DNA from: Paenibacillus ihuae
Lineage (GTDB): Bacteria > Bacillota > Bacilli > Paenibacillales > Paenibacillaceae
Direction: 5' to 3'
NCBI RefSeq assembly: GCF_001368795.1
Contig: NZ_LN831204.1
Span: 85,988-148,655, forward strand
DNA length: 62,668 nt
This document shows, piece by piece, positions 16,938-27,185 of the stretch. Below the pieces are notes generated by a model. It did not search any database, was not told the DNA's origin, and saw only the letters and a list, made by a program, of their open reading frames with translations. The position numbers were made by a program, and so were the translations under genes. Every line of letters starts with the position of its first letter. The first letter of the stretch is position 1.

Positions 16938-17906
16938 TTGAGAATTGTCCAAGTTGCCCCTGATTATGTGACCACCCCGCCCGAAAAGTACGGAGGCATC
17001 GAACGCGTCGTATATGAGCTGACCGAACAGCTTTCGAACATGGGACACGAAGTTTTTTTGTACGCCTTGCCCGGCAGCCGAACAAGCGGACAACTGATTG
17101 CATACAAGCACTGGGGGGACGCGTGGGAAATCGCCCGTTTCGTGCATGCCACACTGCCTCCTTCCGTCGATATCATCCACGATCACACGCACGGCTCCGT
17201 AATCGGAAGAAGCTCACTACCCGTTCCGGTCGTCTGTTCCATCCATGTTCCCTGGTGCGGTGAGGTGGAACATCCTGTTTTTATGAGTGGTATCATGCGC
17301 GCGAAACTGGGCGGGGGTCGGGGACATGTCGTCCATAACGGCCTGAATCCCGGCGATTTCCCTTTTTCGGCCCTCAAATCGGACTATCTATTGTTCCTGG
17401 GCAGGCTGATCGAAAGCAAAGGGGTGCTGAAAGCGATACGCATCGCCGAGGAAACGAACATGCGACTTGTACTGGCGGGACCGGAAACAGACATTGTCGA
17501 ACCAGAAACATCGGCGTTCTATATTCGTCACGTGCTGCCGAAAATTCGAGCAAATCAAAATATCGTCTACGTTGGGGAGGTTGGGGGTACTTACAAACAG
17601 CAATTGCTGAGCCATGCAAAATGCCTCCTGTTTATGTCGGACGACGAAGCTTTCGGTCTCGTGATGATCGAAGCAATGGCCTGCGGAACTCCTGTGCTTG
17701 CGCTCCGGAACGGCTCGGTTCCGGAAATTCTCGAAGCTTTTCCCGAGTTGATCTGCAAGGATGCTGAAGAAGTAGTGCATAAGTTGGACTCGGCTGAATT
17801 CCCAAGCCCGGACCGGCTGCGTGATCATTACCTTTGCTGCTTCACCTCTTCTGTTATGGCCCAAAACTATTTGACCTTGTACAAAAAGGTGCTTGGATTA
17901 AACTAG
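16938..17906 (+). CDS. family 4 glycosyltransferase, internally shortened
   Basis: Start TTG 16938, because GAGGGAAGG lies eight bases before it and 'LRIVQVAPDYVTTPPEKYGGIERVVYELTEQL' is the usual GT4 beginning. The C-terminal Rossmann domain is complete: 'YLLFLGRLIESKGVLKAIRIA', 'FGLVMIEAMACGTPVLAL' and 'GSVPEI' with the donor-binding Glu. Between 'SIHVPWCGEVEHPVF' and 'HVVHNGLNPGDFPFS' about 40 residues usual for the family (containing the 'SxxQR' segment) seem missing, so activity is uncertain. Divergent from the nucleotidyltransferase gene; 12 bases before the next GT. Confidence 0.8.
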   Translation: MRIVQVAPDYVTTPPEKYGGIERVVYELTEQLSNMGHEVFLYALPGSRTSGQLIAYKHWGDAWEIARFVHATLPPSVDIIHDHTHGSVIGRSSLPVPVVCSIHVPWCGEVEHPVFMSGIMRAKLGGGRGHVVHNGLNPGDFPFSALKSDYLLFLGRLIESKGVLKAIRIAEETNMRLVLAGPETDIVEPETSAFYIRHVLPKIRANQNIVYVGEVGGTYKQQLLSHAKCLLFMSDDEAFGLVMIEAMACGTPVLALRNGSVPEILEAFPELICKDAEEVVHKLDSAEFPSPDRLRDHYLCCFTSSVMAQNYLTLYKKVLGLN

Positions 17907-17918
17907 GAGGGGATTAGA

Positions 17919-18779
17919 ATGCCCAAGATTTCTGTCTTAATGCCTGTATATAATGGCGCGGCGTATTTGGAAGAAGCTATACAAAGTATCCTGAATCAAA
18001 CCTATGACGATTTTGAATTTATCATCATAAATGACGGTTCGACAGATCGCAGTGGAGAAATCCTGAACACATATGTTGATCCGAGAATCGTGCGGATTGA
18101 AAACAAGATCAATGTGGGGATCGTCGAAAGTTTGAACGAGGGTATTCGTGCCGCCGGGGGGGAATTCATCGTCCGGATGGATGCTGATGATTTCAGCTTG
18201 CCGAATCGGCTTGGCATCCAATCGGCTTTTATGGACAGTCATCCAGAGATTGGAGTATGCGGTTCCTATGTTCAAGTCATGAATAGGGAAGAGATTTGGT
18301 ACCAACCCGTGCATCCGGAAGAAGTGAAATGCAGGCTTCTGTTCCATTGCTGCCTTGCCCATCCGTCCGTCATGCTCAGAAGAGCGGTTCTGGATCACTA
18401 TTCGCTTCGTTATGACTCTTCTTATGCCCACGCCGAAGATTATCAATTATGGACGTGGCTTTCCCGGGTTACAAAGCTCACGAATGTTCCGGAGGTGCTG
18501 CTGCATTACCGTAAGCACGAGGGACAGGTCAGTATTCGCCGTCAATCCGAGCAGCTTGGGCAGGCGGATCGGATTCGGTATGAACAGCTGCGATGGCTCG
18601 GGGTTGAACCTAGCGAATCCGAGTTTGCCATACACTTGGACCTGTGCTATTCCGGCAGACGATCAGATGCCACGGCGAAGTCGAACTGGATTCGCAAATT
18701 ACTAACGAGCAATATGAAGACTGGAGTCTACGATCAAATCGCTTTGATGAACCTTCTGTCCTCATTGTGTTCCTTCTGA
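17919..18779 (+). CDS. family 2 glycosyltransferase
   Basis: 286 residues; AGGAGGGG precedes the ATG. Signatures: 'ISVLMPVYNGAAYLEEAIQSILNQTYDDFEFIIINDGSTD', 'EFIVRMDADD' (DxD metal site near residue 88), 'HPSVMLRRAVL' and 'AEDYQLWTWL' (catalytic-base ED region). No membrane segments. Cytosolic GT-A enzyme using a nucleotide sugar; it probably works with the GT4 gene in the same operon. Confidence 0.88.
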   Translation: MPKISVLMPVYNGAAYLEEAIQSILNQTYDDFEFIIINDGSTDRSGEILNTYVDPRIVRIENKINVGIVESLNEGIRAAGGEFIVRMDADDFSLPNRLGIQSAFMDSHPEIGVCGSYVQVMNREEIWYQPVHPEEVKCRLLFHCCLAHPSVMLRRAVLDHYSLRYDSSYAHAEDYQLWTWLSRVTKLTNVPEVLLHYRKHEGQVSIRRQSEQLGQADRIRYEQLRWLGVEPSESEFAIHLDLCYSGRRSDATAKSNWIRKLLTSNMKTGVYDQIALMNLLSSLCSF

Positions 18780-18842
18780 CGGTTCAACCATCAAACGATG
18801 CCGTTATCACTTCTTTCAGGGTTGGCGGGACCGGATTAATTT

Positions 18843-19055
18843 TCATTGCAGCTGCTGGCCAGCTGGCGTAGGCATTTCCTCGTACAAGCCGATTTTGATC
18901 CCGTAATAATCGAACAGCATCATGGTCAGCCGGGCGTGCTGCCCCATGACCGTTAGTTCTGCTGCTAGCTTGTTCATGCTCTTGCTGGTCCAGCGCAAAG
19001 CGGATTGAGGCTCTCCGCGGGTAGCCGGATTGATTAGGCTTTCCAGATCCACCAA
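18843..19055 (-). pseudogene. ISAzo13-like transposase N-terminal fragment
   Basis: The minus-strand frame contains 'LESLINPATRGEPQSALRWTSKSMNKLAAEL', the N-terminal signature of ISAzo13-family (Rhodopirellula-type DDE) transposases. It lacks the rest of the protein and lies head to head with a C-terminal fragment on the other strand. Confidence 0.65.
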
Positions 19056-19059
19056 GCAA

Positions 19060-19330
19060 CGGGGGGCCGTATCGTGACCACCGCAGACGGGGGTTTTCGC
19101 GCCTATGGAAGACCGAACTGCAGCGGCTGCCGATGAAACCGGACTCGTGCTTGCCGTGAGTCATCTTCCGCCGGGCACGAGCAAGTGGAACAAAACTGAG
19201 CATCACCAGTTCTCCTACATTACGCAGAATTGGTGCGGCAGGCCGCTGACCAGTTACGATGTCATCGTCAACTTGATCGCGGCAACACTTCAAATCTGTC
19301 TTAGGTTATTTCGTATAGGGTCCTTAGTTG
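19060..19330 (+). pseudogene. ISAzo13-like transposase C-terminal fragment
   Basis: Read through three frames, the stretch gives 'WKTELQRL', then 'ADETGLVLAVSHLPPG' and 'SKWNKTEHHQFSYITQNW', 'LTSYDVIVNLIAAT'. This is the conserved end of ISAzo13-family transposases. It has at least two frameshifts and points opposite to the N-terminal fragment, so this is a scrambled relic. Confidence 0.65.
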
Positions 19331-19438
19331 ATCGGCTACGTACTGTTCTATATTTTCTGTAGGTTCAATCATTTGGTTCAGTCTTCCCCGAAGTATAGGT
19401 TTTGCAAGAAAAACTCGGCGAATACGTATCCGCTAACG

Positions 19439-19476
19439 CTAAGCGTATATTTTCGTTAAAATGTTGGCGGAACCCC
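19439..19476 (-). repeat. right 38-bp terminal inverted repeat of the Tn3-family element
   Basis: The reverse complement starts GGGGTTCCGCCAACATTTTA. It marks the outer transposon boundary; the following sequence is the truncated PLD gene. Confidence 0.85.
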
Positions 19477-20141
19477 CATCTGTATATGATGAACTCCTCG
19501 CCGTTACTTATGTTGCTTCTCCAAGGTTTTTTTTTAACACCACGAAAAAATTCAAAAGTATAAGCCTCATCCTTGGTATTGAGGACGGAGATGTCGCAAG
19601 TCCCTTTACATCCGGCTTAGAATCATTTCTTGATATAGAAAAACGGATTAACTTTATAAAATCCTTACCCCAAGCTGCACAAGAGAGCATTTGTTCCAAT
19701 CAATATCAAATTCGATATGCTAAACAAGGATTCTCAGTACACTCGAAGTTTTATTTATTAAGAGGCCAGAAAGGTAATCGTATCATTCTGGGATCCGCAA
19801 ATTTTACAGAGAATGCGTTCCAAAGCAAAAAACAATTCGAAGAAATCGTCGTCTTTGATGATTCTCCTTTATTTGATATTTATCAGGATCGTTATCACAA
19901 AATTTATGAACAGACGTCTGAATACATACCGGAAGCAATCAAGACAAAGATTATGAAGGAACATGTCTGGGTTTCCGATCCAGAAATAATGAAAGAAATC
20001 CTAATAGATGAAGTAATACGCAACAAGGTCATCGTTCAATTTACAGAGGAAGAAATGGAAGAGATCAAGCTGCTTCCAGGTAAAATTGAGGTTGAGAACT
20101 CCCCAACCACGGAGTTTTTTATGTGGACATACAATCGCTGA
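19461..20141 (+). pseudogene. PLD-family nuclease, 5' truncated by the transposon
   Basis: The frame is open from ATG 19461 inside the transposon end, so the first residues are TIR-encoded. Family sequence begins near 'SVYDELLAVTYVASPRFFF'. 'SVHSKFYLLRGQKGNRIILGSANFTENAF' carries the HxK and GSxN of a phospholipase D-type nuclease motif. Such domains often form the N-terminus of larger defence helicases; here the frame ends after 226 residues with no helicase. The N-terminal piece was not found left of the transposon. Probably a non-functional remnant beside the type I restriction genes. Confidence 0.65.
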
Positions 20142-20336
20142 CATCAAAATGTCTTCAAGCTGATGTATAATAGTGTAGTCGATCTGTCGAATAAAGGATT
20201 TACCAGTAGGATTGTGGAATAAATCCAATCGAACTATTAGGCTGGTATTACGGAGTGATCTTTCATGAAGTTTTATAAATGGAAGGGAAATTTCAAACCT
20301 ATTAGAACTACCACTATAATAATTGGAGGAATAAAA

Positions 20337-21884
20337 ATGTCAAGTGCAGCACAACGTGCCCAATTACAATCCCAAATCTGGAAAATAGCCAATGATGTCC
20401 GTGGCTCAGTAGATGGATGGGATTTTAAACAATATGTTTTAGGAACGCTTTTTTATCGCTTCATTAGCGAGAACTTTTCTAGCTATATTGAAGCTGGAGA
20501 CGAAAACGTCAAGTATGCAGACCTTCCGGATGAGATTATAACGAAAGAAATCAAAGAGGATGCCATTAAAACAAAAGGCTATTTCATATATCCAAGTCAA
20601 CTGTTTGCTAATACTGCGAAAACTGCTAATACAAATGAAAGCTTGAATACTGATTTAGCTGCTATATTTTCTGCTATTGAAAGTTCAGCAAATGGTTATC
20701 CATCTGAACTCGATATTAAAGGTTTATTCGCTGATTTCGACACGACAAGCAATAGACTAGGGAATACTGTGAAAGATAAAAACAGTCGTCTAGCTGCTGT
20801 CATTAAAGGTGTTGGAGGGCTTAATTTTGGTGGGTTTGAAGAAAGTCACATTGACCTTTTTGGTGATGCCTATGAGTTTTTAATCTCTAATTATGCTGCC
20901 AATGCTGGTAAATCTGGAGGAGAATTCTTCACACCGCAATCAGTGTCTAAACTTATTGCTCAATTAGCTATACATAAACAAACAACCATAAATAAGATAT
21001 ATGACCCTGCAGCTGGTTCAGGTTCATTGCTATTACAAGCAAAAAAACAGTTTGATGCTCATATTATCGAAGATGGGTTTTATGGACAGGAAATTAACCA
21101 TACAACTTATAACCTTGCTCGTATGAATATGTTTTTACACAACATAAATTACGATAAGTTTAATATCGCTTTAGGAAATACACTATTAGACCCTCAATTT
21201 GGTGATGAAAAGCCATTTGATGCCATTGTATCGAATCCACCTTATTCCGTAAATTGGATTGGTAGTGATGATCCAACCCTTATTAATGATGAGAGATTTG
21301 CTCCTGCAGGAGTATTAGCGCCAAAATCTAAAGCCGATTTCGCTTTTGTACTTCATTCGCTTAGTTACCTTTCAAGTAAGGGTCGTGCAGCTATCGTTTG
21401 TTTCCCAGGTATTTTTTACCGTGGTGGTGCAGAGCAGAAAATTAGAAAGTACCTGATTGATAATAACTTTGTTGAGACGGTTATTTCATTAGCACCTAAC
21501 CTTTTTTATGGGACTTCAATAGCGGTTAATATCTTGGTTCTTTCTAAGCATAAAACGGATAATAAAACTCAATTTATTGATGCAAGTGGAGTAGATTTCT
21601 ATATAAAAGAAACGAATAATAATGTACTTACAAATGTACATATTGAGAAAATTATGAAAGTGTTTGACAGCAAAGAAGACGTTGATCATGTAGCAAAATC
21701 CGTTGATTATGAATCAATCGTTCAAAATGATTATAACCTGTCTGTGAGCTCCTATGTGGAAGCAAAAGACACAAGGGAAGTCATTGATATAAATGAGCTG
21801 AATGCAGAAATAAAAACGACTGTAGGAAAGATAGATAGGCTTCGTGCTGAAATTGATGAGATTATTGAGGTGATTGAATCATGA
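20337..21884 (+). CDS. hsdM: type I restriction-modification methyltransferase subunit HsdM
   Basis: ATG 20337 is chosen because GGAGGA lies just upstream. 515 residues. N-terminal helical domain ('[32 protein letters not shown]'), then the N6-adenine methyltransferase core with '[13 protein letters not shown]', SAM motif '[14 protein letters not shown]' and catalytic NPPY near residue 300. The C-terminal coiled coil contacts HsdS. With two HsdM and one HsdS it forms the methylase that protects host DNA. The stop overlaps the hsdS start by four bases. Confidence 0.95.
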   Translation: MSSAAQRAQLQSQIWKIANDVRGSVDGWDFKQYVLGTLFYRFISENFSSYIEAGDENVKYADLPDEIITKEIKEDAIKTKGYFIYPSQLFANTAKTANTNESLNTDLAAIFSAIESSANGYPSELDIKGLFADFDTTSNRLGNTVKDKNSRLAAVIKGVGGLNFGGFEESHIDLFGDAYEFLISNYAANAGKSGGEFFTPQSVSKLIAQLAIHKQTTINKIYDPAAGSGSLLLQAKKQFDAHIIEDGFYGQEINHTTYNLARMNMFLHNINYDKFNIALGNTLLDPQFGDEKPFDAIVSNPPYSVNWIGSDDPTLINDERFAPAGVLAPKSKADFAFVLHSLSYLSSKGRAAIVCFPGIFYRGGAEQKIRKYLIDNNFVETVISLAPNLFYGTSIAVNILVLSKHKTDNKTQFIDASGVDFYIKETNNNVLTNVHIEKIMKVFDSKEDVDHVAKSVDYESIVQNDYNLSVSSYVEAKDTREVIDINELNAEIKTTVGKIDRLRAEIDEIIEVIES

Positions 21885-23059
21885 TGAAGCCGAACTTAAT
21901 GGAGAAACTGCTTGATGGGGTTGAGGTGAAATGGGAGTTTCTAGATAAAGTTTCAGATTATGAACAACCAACGAAATATTTGGTAAAATCAAAAAATTAT
22001 AGTGATGATTTTGATATACCCGTTCTAACAGCAGGTAAAACTTTTATACTCGGATATACAGATGAAATAGATGGTGTCTATAAAGCATCAAAGAATCCTG
22101 TTATTATTTTTGATGACTTTACAACAGCAAATAAATGGGTTGATTTTGATTTTAAAGCTAAATCATCAGCAATGAAGATGATTACATCAAAAAATGAATC
22201 AGAAGTTCTATTAAAATATATTTATTATTGGCTAAATACTTTACCTACTGAACTGGTTGAAGGAGATCATAAACGTCAATGGATTAGTAATTTTGCTAAT
22301 AAATTAATCCCCATCCCAGACCTTCAAATCCAAGAGGAAATAGTTCGTATTTTGGACACTTTTACAGAGCTTACAGCAGAGCTTACAGCAGAGCTTACAG
22401 CTCGTAAAATGCAATATAAATATTATCAAGATAAGTTGCTGACTTTTGAAGAGGGTGACGTTGAATGGAAGACGTTGGGGGAAATTGGTGAGTTTGTACG
22501 GGGCAACGGATTGCAGAAAAGTGATTTTGCAGAGAGTGGTGTAGGCTGTATCCATTATGGTCAAATTTATACTTACTACGGGAATTTTGCATATCAAACA
22601 AAATCTTTCGTTTCACCAACATTGGCAACCAAGTTGAGAAAAGCTCAGAAAGGCGATTTGATTATTGCGACTACAAGTGAAAATATTGAAGATGTTTGTA
22701 AACCTCTGGTTTGGCTGGGTGAGGATGAGGTTTGTGTCAGTGGAGAGACTTATATTTTTAAGCATAATCAAAACCCAAAGTATTTGGCTTATTATCTCCA
22801 AACCCCTATGTTTTTTGATTATAAAAAGCAAAATAGAACAGGAACAAAGGTTATTCGAGTACATGGGGATAAACTGGAAAAATTTAAAATTCCGATACCT
22901 TCTCTTACCGAACAAAACCGTATCGTATCTATTTTAGACAAATTCGACGCCTTGACATCCTCAATCACTGAAGGCTTACCTCGTGAAATAAAGTTGCGTC
23001 AAAAACAATATGAATACTACCGTAATATGCTTCTTAGCTTTCCTAAAGGGGAGGTTTAA
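21881..23059 (+). CDS. hsdS: type I restriction specificity subunit HsdS (EcoR124-like)
   Basis: 392 residues; starts ATGATG overlapping the hsdM stop. Two target-recognition domains (about 20-135 and 190-340) are each followed by a helical conserved region ('[17 protein letters not shown]' and '[17 protein letters not shown]'). The first spacer carries tandem TAEL units (residues about 164-173), the hallmark of EcoR124I/EcoR124II-type subunits, in which repeat number sets the spacing of the bipartite DNA target. It decides the sequence recognised by the whole complex. Confidence 0.93.
   Translation: MMKPNLMEKLLDGVEVKWEFLDKVSDYEQPTKYLVKSKNYSDDFDIPVLTAGKTFILGYTDEIDGVYKASKNPVIIFDDFTTANKWVDFDFKAKSSAMKMITSKNESEVLLKYIYYWLNTLPTELVEGDHKRQWISNFANKLIPIPDLQIQEEIVRILDTFTELTAELTAELTARKMQYKYYQDKLLTFEEGDVEWKTLGEIGEFVRGNGLQKSDFAESGVGCIHYGQIYTYYGNFAYQTKSFVSPTLATKLRKAQKGDLIIATTSENIEDVCKPLVWLGEDEVCVSGETYIFKHNQNPKYLAYYLQTPMFFDYKKQNRTGTKVIRVHGDKLEKFKIPIPSLTEQNRIVSILDKFDALTSSITEGLPREIKLRQKQYEYYRNMLLSFPKGEV
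22367..22402 (+). repeat. three 12-bp TAEL-encoding repeats in hsdS
   Basis: Three tandem units of GAGCTTACAGC(A/T). Copy-number change by slippage keeps the frame and adds or removes four residues in the spacer helix. In the EcoR124 pair this alters the length of the non-specific gap of the recognition site. Confidence 0.85.
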
Positions 23060-23061
23060 AA

Positions 23062-26000
23062 ATGGCAGATTTCAAACCCATCGCGGAATCAAACAACTTT
23101 ATCGTTTTGGATAAATACACCAAGATAAATCAACAAGGAGTTGGTTATCAAACAGAAGCTGATTTAGAACGAGAACTCATTCAAGATTTAGTAAATCAAG
23201 GTTATGAACATTTGCCAAAGTTAAACACTCTTGAAAAAATGCTTGCTAATGTGCGTGTGCAACTGCAAACTCTTAACAATGTGCAATTCTCAGATGCTGA
23301 ATGGATTAGATTTTGTGAGCAGTTTTTAGATAAACCCAGTGATAACCACATTGATAAAACCCGTAAAATTCATAACGATTATATTTATGACTTTGTTTTT
23401 GATGATGGGCATATTCAAAACATTTACCTAGTAGACAAAAAGAATATGGCCAACAATAAAGTGCAGGTCATTTCCCAATTTGAACAAAAAGGAACGCAAG
23501 CCAATAGATATGATGTTACCATTTTAGTCAATGGCTTACCTTTAGTACAAGTAGAGCTTAAAAAGCGTGGGATTGCCATTCGTGAGGCCTTTAATCAGGT
23601 TCATCGATATAGTAAAGAGAGCTTGAATTCCGAAAACTCTCTGTTTAAATATTTACAGATTTTCGTGATTTCGAATGGGACAGATAGCCGTTATTTTGCT
23701 AATACGACGAAACGTGATAAGAACAGTTTTGATTTTACTATGAATTGGGCAAAATCGGATAATACCCTGATTAAAGATATAAAAGATTTCACGGCTACAT
23801 TTTTTCAGAAAAAAACTTTATTGAATGTTCTACTGAAATATTCCGTTTTTGATGTCAGCGATAACTTGCTTATTATGCGTCCTTATCAAATTGCCGCTAC
23901 AGAAAGAATTTTATGGAAAATTGAAAGCTCATACCTAGCTAAAAATTGGAGAACCACTGAAAGCGGCGGATATATTTGGCATACAACGGGTTCGGGGAAA
24001 ACACTTACGAGTTTTAAAGCAGCTCGTTTGGCTACTGAACTGGATTTTATAGATAAAGTATTTTTTGTAGTGGATCGGAAAGACCTGGATTTTCAGACGA
24101 TGAAAGAATATCAGCGTTTTTCTCCTGATAGTGTGAATGGTTCAGAAAGTACCGCAGGATTAAAGCGTAACATTGAAAAAGATGATAATAAAATTATTGT
24201 GACGACGATTCAAAAACTGAATAACCTAATCAAAAGTGAAACAGAGTTACCTATATATAATAAGCAAGTGGTATTTATTTTTGATGAAGCCCACCGTTCG
24301 CAATTTGGTGAAGCTCAAAAAAATATCAATAAAAAGTTTAAGAAGTTCTATCAGTTCGGATTCACAGGTACGCCTATATTCCCGGAAAATGCGTTAGGTT
24401 CTGAAACGACTGCTTCTGTCTTTGGTCGAGAGTTACACTCTTATGTCATTACGGATGCCATTAGAGATGAGAAAGTTTTAAAGTTCAAAGTAGATTATAA
24501 CGATGTACGTCCCAAGTTCAAAACAATTGAAACAGAACAGGACGAGAAAAAGCTATCGGCAGCAGAAAATAAAGAAGCATTACTACATCCTGAACGAATC
24601 AGCGAAATTTCTCAATATATTCTTAATAATTTTAGAGTAAAAACCCATCGACTAAATGCGAATGGAAAAGGATTTAACGCCATGTTTGCTGTGAGTAGTG
24701 TTGACGCAGCCAAACTCTACTATGAATCATTAAATAACTTACAACAGGGAAGCAGTAAACCCCTTAAGATTGCGACCATCTTCTCCTTTGCTGCGAATGA
24801 AGAGCAAACTGCGATAGGTGAAATTCTGGATGAAACGTTTGAACCCACAGCTATGGATAGTAGTGCAAAAGAGTTTTTAACTTTAGCCATTAAAGACTAC
24901 AATGCCATGTTTAAAACCAATTATGGCGTAGATAGTAAGGAATTTCAAAATTATTATCGTGACCTTGCTAAACGAGTAAAAGACAAAGAGATTGATTTGT
25001 TGATTGTTGTAGGAATGTTTCTAACTGGTTTTGATGCACCTACATTAAATACTTTATTTGTTGATAAAAATCTTAGGTTTCATGGTTTAATGCAAGCTTT
25101 TTCGAGAACAAATCGTATTTATGATTCCACCAAAACCTTTGGAAATATTGTTACTTTTAGAGATTTAGAACAAGCAACCATAGACGCTATCACTCTTTTT
25201 GGGGATAAAAGCACTAAAAATGTGGTTCTGGAAAAAAGCTACAAAGAGTATATGGAAGGATTCACTGATGTAGCAACGGGTGAAGCCCGTCGTGGTTATG
25301 TAGACGTAGTAAAAGAGCTACAAAAGCGTTTCCCTAATGTTGATGCGATTGTTACTGAAAAGGATAAGAAAGAATTTGCTAAACTTTTTGGTGAATATTT
25401 GCGTATTGAAAATATCCTACAGAACTATGATGAATTTTCAGGATTAAAAGCTTTACAAGCAGTAGATATGACTGACCCTAAAGCTTTAGAAGAATTTAAG
25501 TCTACACACTATGTAACAGATGAAGATATAGCTGCTATGCAAGAGATTCAAGTGTTAGAAGAAAGAGCGATTCAAGATTATCGTTCTTCGTATAATGACA
25601 TTCGTGACTGGCTTCGCCGTGAAAAAACGGGAAAGAAAAAGACAATTCCTCTATTGATTGGGATGATGTTGTCTTTGAAGTAGATCTTTTAAAATCCCAA
25701 GAGATCAATTTGGATTACATTCTTGAACTTATTTTTGAGCATAACAAAAAAGTAAAAGATAAAGCATCCTTGGTTGAAGAAGTTCGTCGCATCATTCGGT
25801 CTAGTGTAGGAAACCGTGCGAAAGAAAGCTTAGTCGTCGATTTTATCAACCAAGCTGATTTAGATAAAATTCAAGATAAAGCAAGTATTATTGATACCTT
25901 CTTCTCATTTGCTCAAACGGAGCAAAAACGTGAAGCAGAAGAATTGATTACTACTGAAAATCTTAATGAAGAGGCTGCAAAAAGATATATTTTAACTTCA

Positions 26001-26159
26001 TTAAAAAGAGAATATGCCAGTGAAAATGGAACGGAGCTTAATGAAATTCTTCCTAAAATGAGTCCTCTTAATCCTCAGTATTTAACAAAAAAGCAGAGCG
26101 TTTTTCAGAAAATCTCTGCCTTTGTAGATAAATTTAAGGGAGTAGGTGGAAAAATATAA
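23062..26159 (+). pseudogene. hsdR: type I restriction endonuclease/translocase HsdR, frameshifted near the 3' end
   Basis: Residues 1-858 are intact: nuclease motif with 'VELKKR' near 163, helicase motif I 'TTGSGKT' near 307, DEAH near 407, 'GFTGTPIF' and 'AFSRTNRI'. At 25636-25640 five A occur where six would continue '...[19 protein letters not shown]'; instead the frame stops at 25683. The rest of the family C-terminus is readable to 26159 ('[16 protein letters not shown]...', '[27 protein letters not shown]'). The joined length of about 1,030 matches EcoR124 HsdR. The lost C-terminus is needed for complex assembly, so restriction may be off, unless this is a sequencing error. Confidence 0.85.
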
Positions 26160-26192
26160 TAATTGTAAGTTGGAAAGGATTAAGGCGAAGAT

Positions 26193-26394
26193 ATGGCAAA
26201 AAAAATATACCATTACCCAGCACATCGGCACTCTATCCGAAGGTGCAAAGGGCTGGAAGAAGGAACTTAATCTCATCTCTTGGAATGACCGTGAGCCAAA
26301 GTTCGATATTCGAGAATGGTCTCCAGATCATGAGAAAATGGGCAAAGGTGTCACATTGCCTAAGGAAGAATCGTTGCGCTTCGGGATTTGTTAA
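26193..26394 (+). pseudogene. PC4/YdbC-family ssDNA-binding protein, frameshifted at an A run
   Basis: ATG 26193 is followed by a run of eight A (26198-26205). With seven A the start would read M-A-K-K-Y-T-I-T and run into 'HIGTLSEGAKGWKKELNLISWNDREPKFDIREWSPDHEKMGKG', the conserved YdbC/PC4-like domain that binds single-stranded DNA as a dimer. As written, the ATG frame is wrong. A homopolymer error is likely. It stands between hsdR and small genes and is complete otherwise (about 67 residues). Confidence 0.7.
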
Positions 26395-26411
26395 ATAAAA
26401 TAATTTAGTTC

Positions 26412-26664
26412 ATGAATATGAAACAATTTCATAACTCAAAAGCCTTGATTTTACTGGATGACTTAAGCATAGATTGTCCACTGGCTCAGGATACGCTTTG
26501 TCATCGAGTTTACAAGATCAAAGTAACGACGGATCTCCGTAAATACACTGCTCTCGCGCACGCGGGTCGCAGTCATGGAAGGAGATCGCAAAGAGGCGAT
26601 CCGGAGGATTACATCCCTTGCGGCGCCATGGGCCGTCTATGGCGGGCAATACACTGACAAGTAA
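26412..26664 (+). pseudogene. small hypothetical protein, probably frameshifted
   Basis: The first frame gives 'MNMKQFHNSKALILLDDLSIDCPL...LRKYTALAHA'; near GGG at about 26563 the frame must shift to continue 'VAVMEGDRKEAIRRITSLAAPWAVYGGQYTDK' to 26664. Removing one G joins them into about 83 residues. No clear binding site precedes the start. Family not recognised. Confidence 0.35.
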
Positions 26665-26678
26665 AGGAGGACCCCTGC

Positions 26679-27032
26679 ATGCACGAAACACTTCAGCCTG
26701 GAGATACGATTAAAGTCACTACCTCGCCCAATGAATATTTCCATAAGAATGAAGAACTGCACGTCAAGGAAGTCCGGCCTTTGGGGGCTGTGGTACATAA
26801 AGCTTGTACGGATATTGTATTATTCTCTCAATATTACGTGAAGCAGGAGAAGCAATGGAAGGGGATCCGTTGTCCACTCTGCCAGTCCATGCTGTTTGAA
26901 GCCGAAGCCAGCCGGTTCGTCCCTTTCTCTGTGCGGGTGAAATGCCGAAAATGCAAGGAAATGATTATTGTTCGGGGGAAAACAAGCGTTCATGAGGTGG
27001 AGGTTTCAGCGGATGCACCTCTTCCTCTATAG
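26679..27032 (+). CDS. zinc-ribbon hypothetical protein, 117 aa
   Basis: AAAGGAGGACC precedes the ATG. N-terminal beta-rich part ('LQPGDTIKVTTSPNEYF'); C-terminal zinc ribbon 'CPLC' (about 67-70) and 'CRKC' (about 91-94), with 'KCKEMIIVRGK' after it. Such ribbons resemble small nucleic-acid-binding proteins of phages and mobile elements (Com-like). Role unknown. Confidence 0.6.
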   Translation: MHETLQPGDTIKVTTSPNEYFHKNEELHVKEVRPLGAVVHKACTDIVLFSQYYVKQEKQWKGIRCPLCQSMLFEAEASRFVPFSVRVKCRKCKEMIIVRGKTSVHEVEVSADAPLPL

Positions 27033-27185
27033 CCTGTTGAACTCGTGCAATCTGCTAATTCTGACGGAGCTGTATGTCTGGCGCTCTTATCGGCGGAGAT
27101 GGGGCAAGCCGCATCTGCGATGATGGCTGAAACGGTTCTGTGAGAAGTCTGTATGTTCATTAACATCTAAACAGGGGTGGCTCGG

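Larger units (their letters stand above)
9760..19476. mobile_element. Tn3-family (Tn4430-like) transposon carrying a glycan cassette
   Basis: 38-bp terminal inverted repeats start GGGGT(A/T)CCGCCAAC on both sides (9760-9797 and 19439-19476) and differ at only a few positions. Between them are TnpA (minus), a TnpI-type tyrosine recombinase with its resolution site, four glycan genes and IS fragments. The length is about 9.7 kb, of which about 5 kb is cargo. The five flanking bases differ (TACCA left, CATCT right), so no target duplication is visible. The two ends may derive from different insertions or a later rearrangement. The right end truncates a PLD-nuclease gene. Confidence 0.8.

Noticed and set aside
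19461..20141. Intact PLD-type defence gene
   Set aside because: The start lies within the transposon end and the family N-terminus is missing, so it is listed as truncated.
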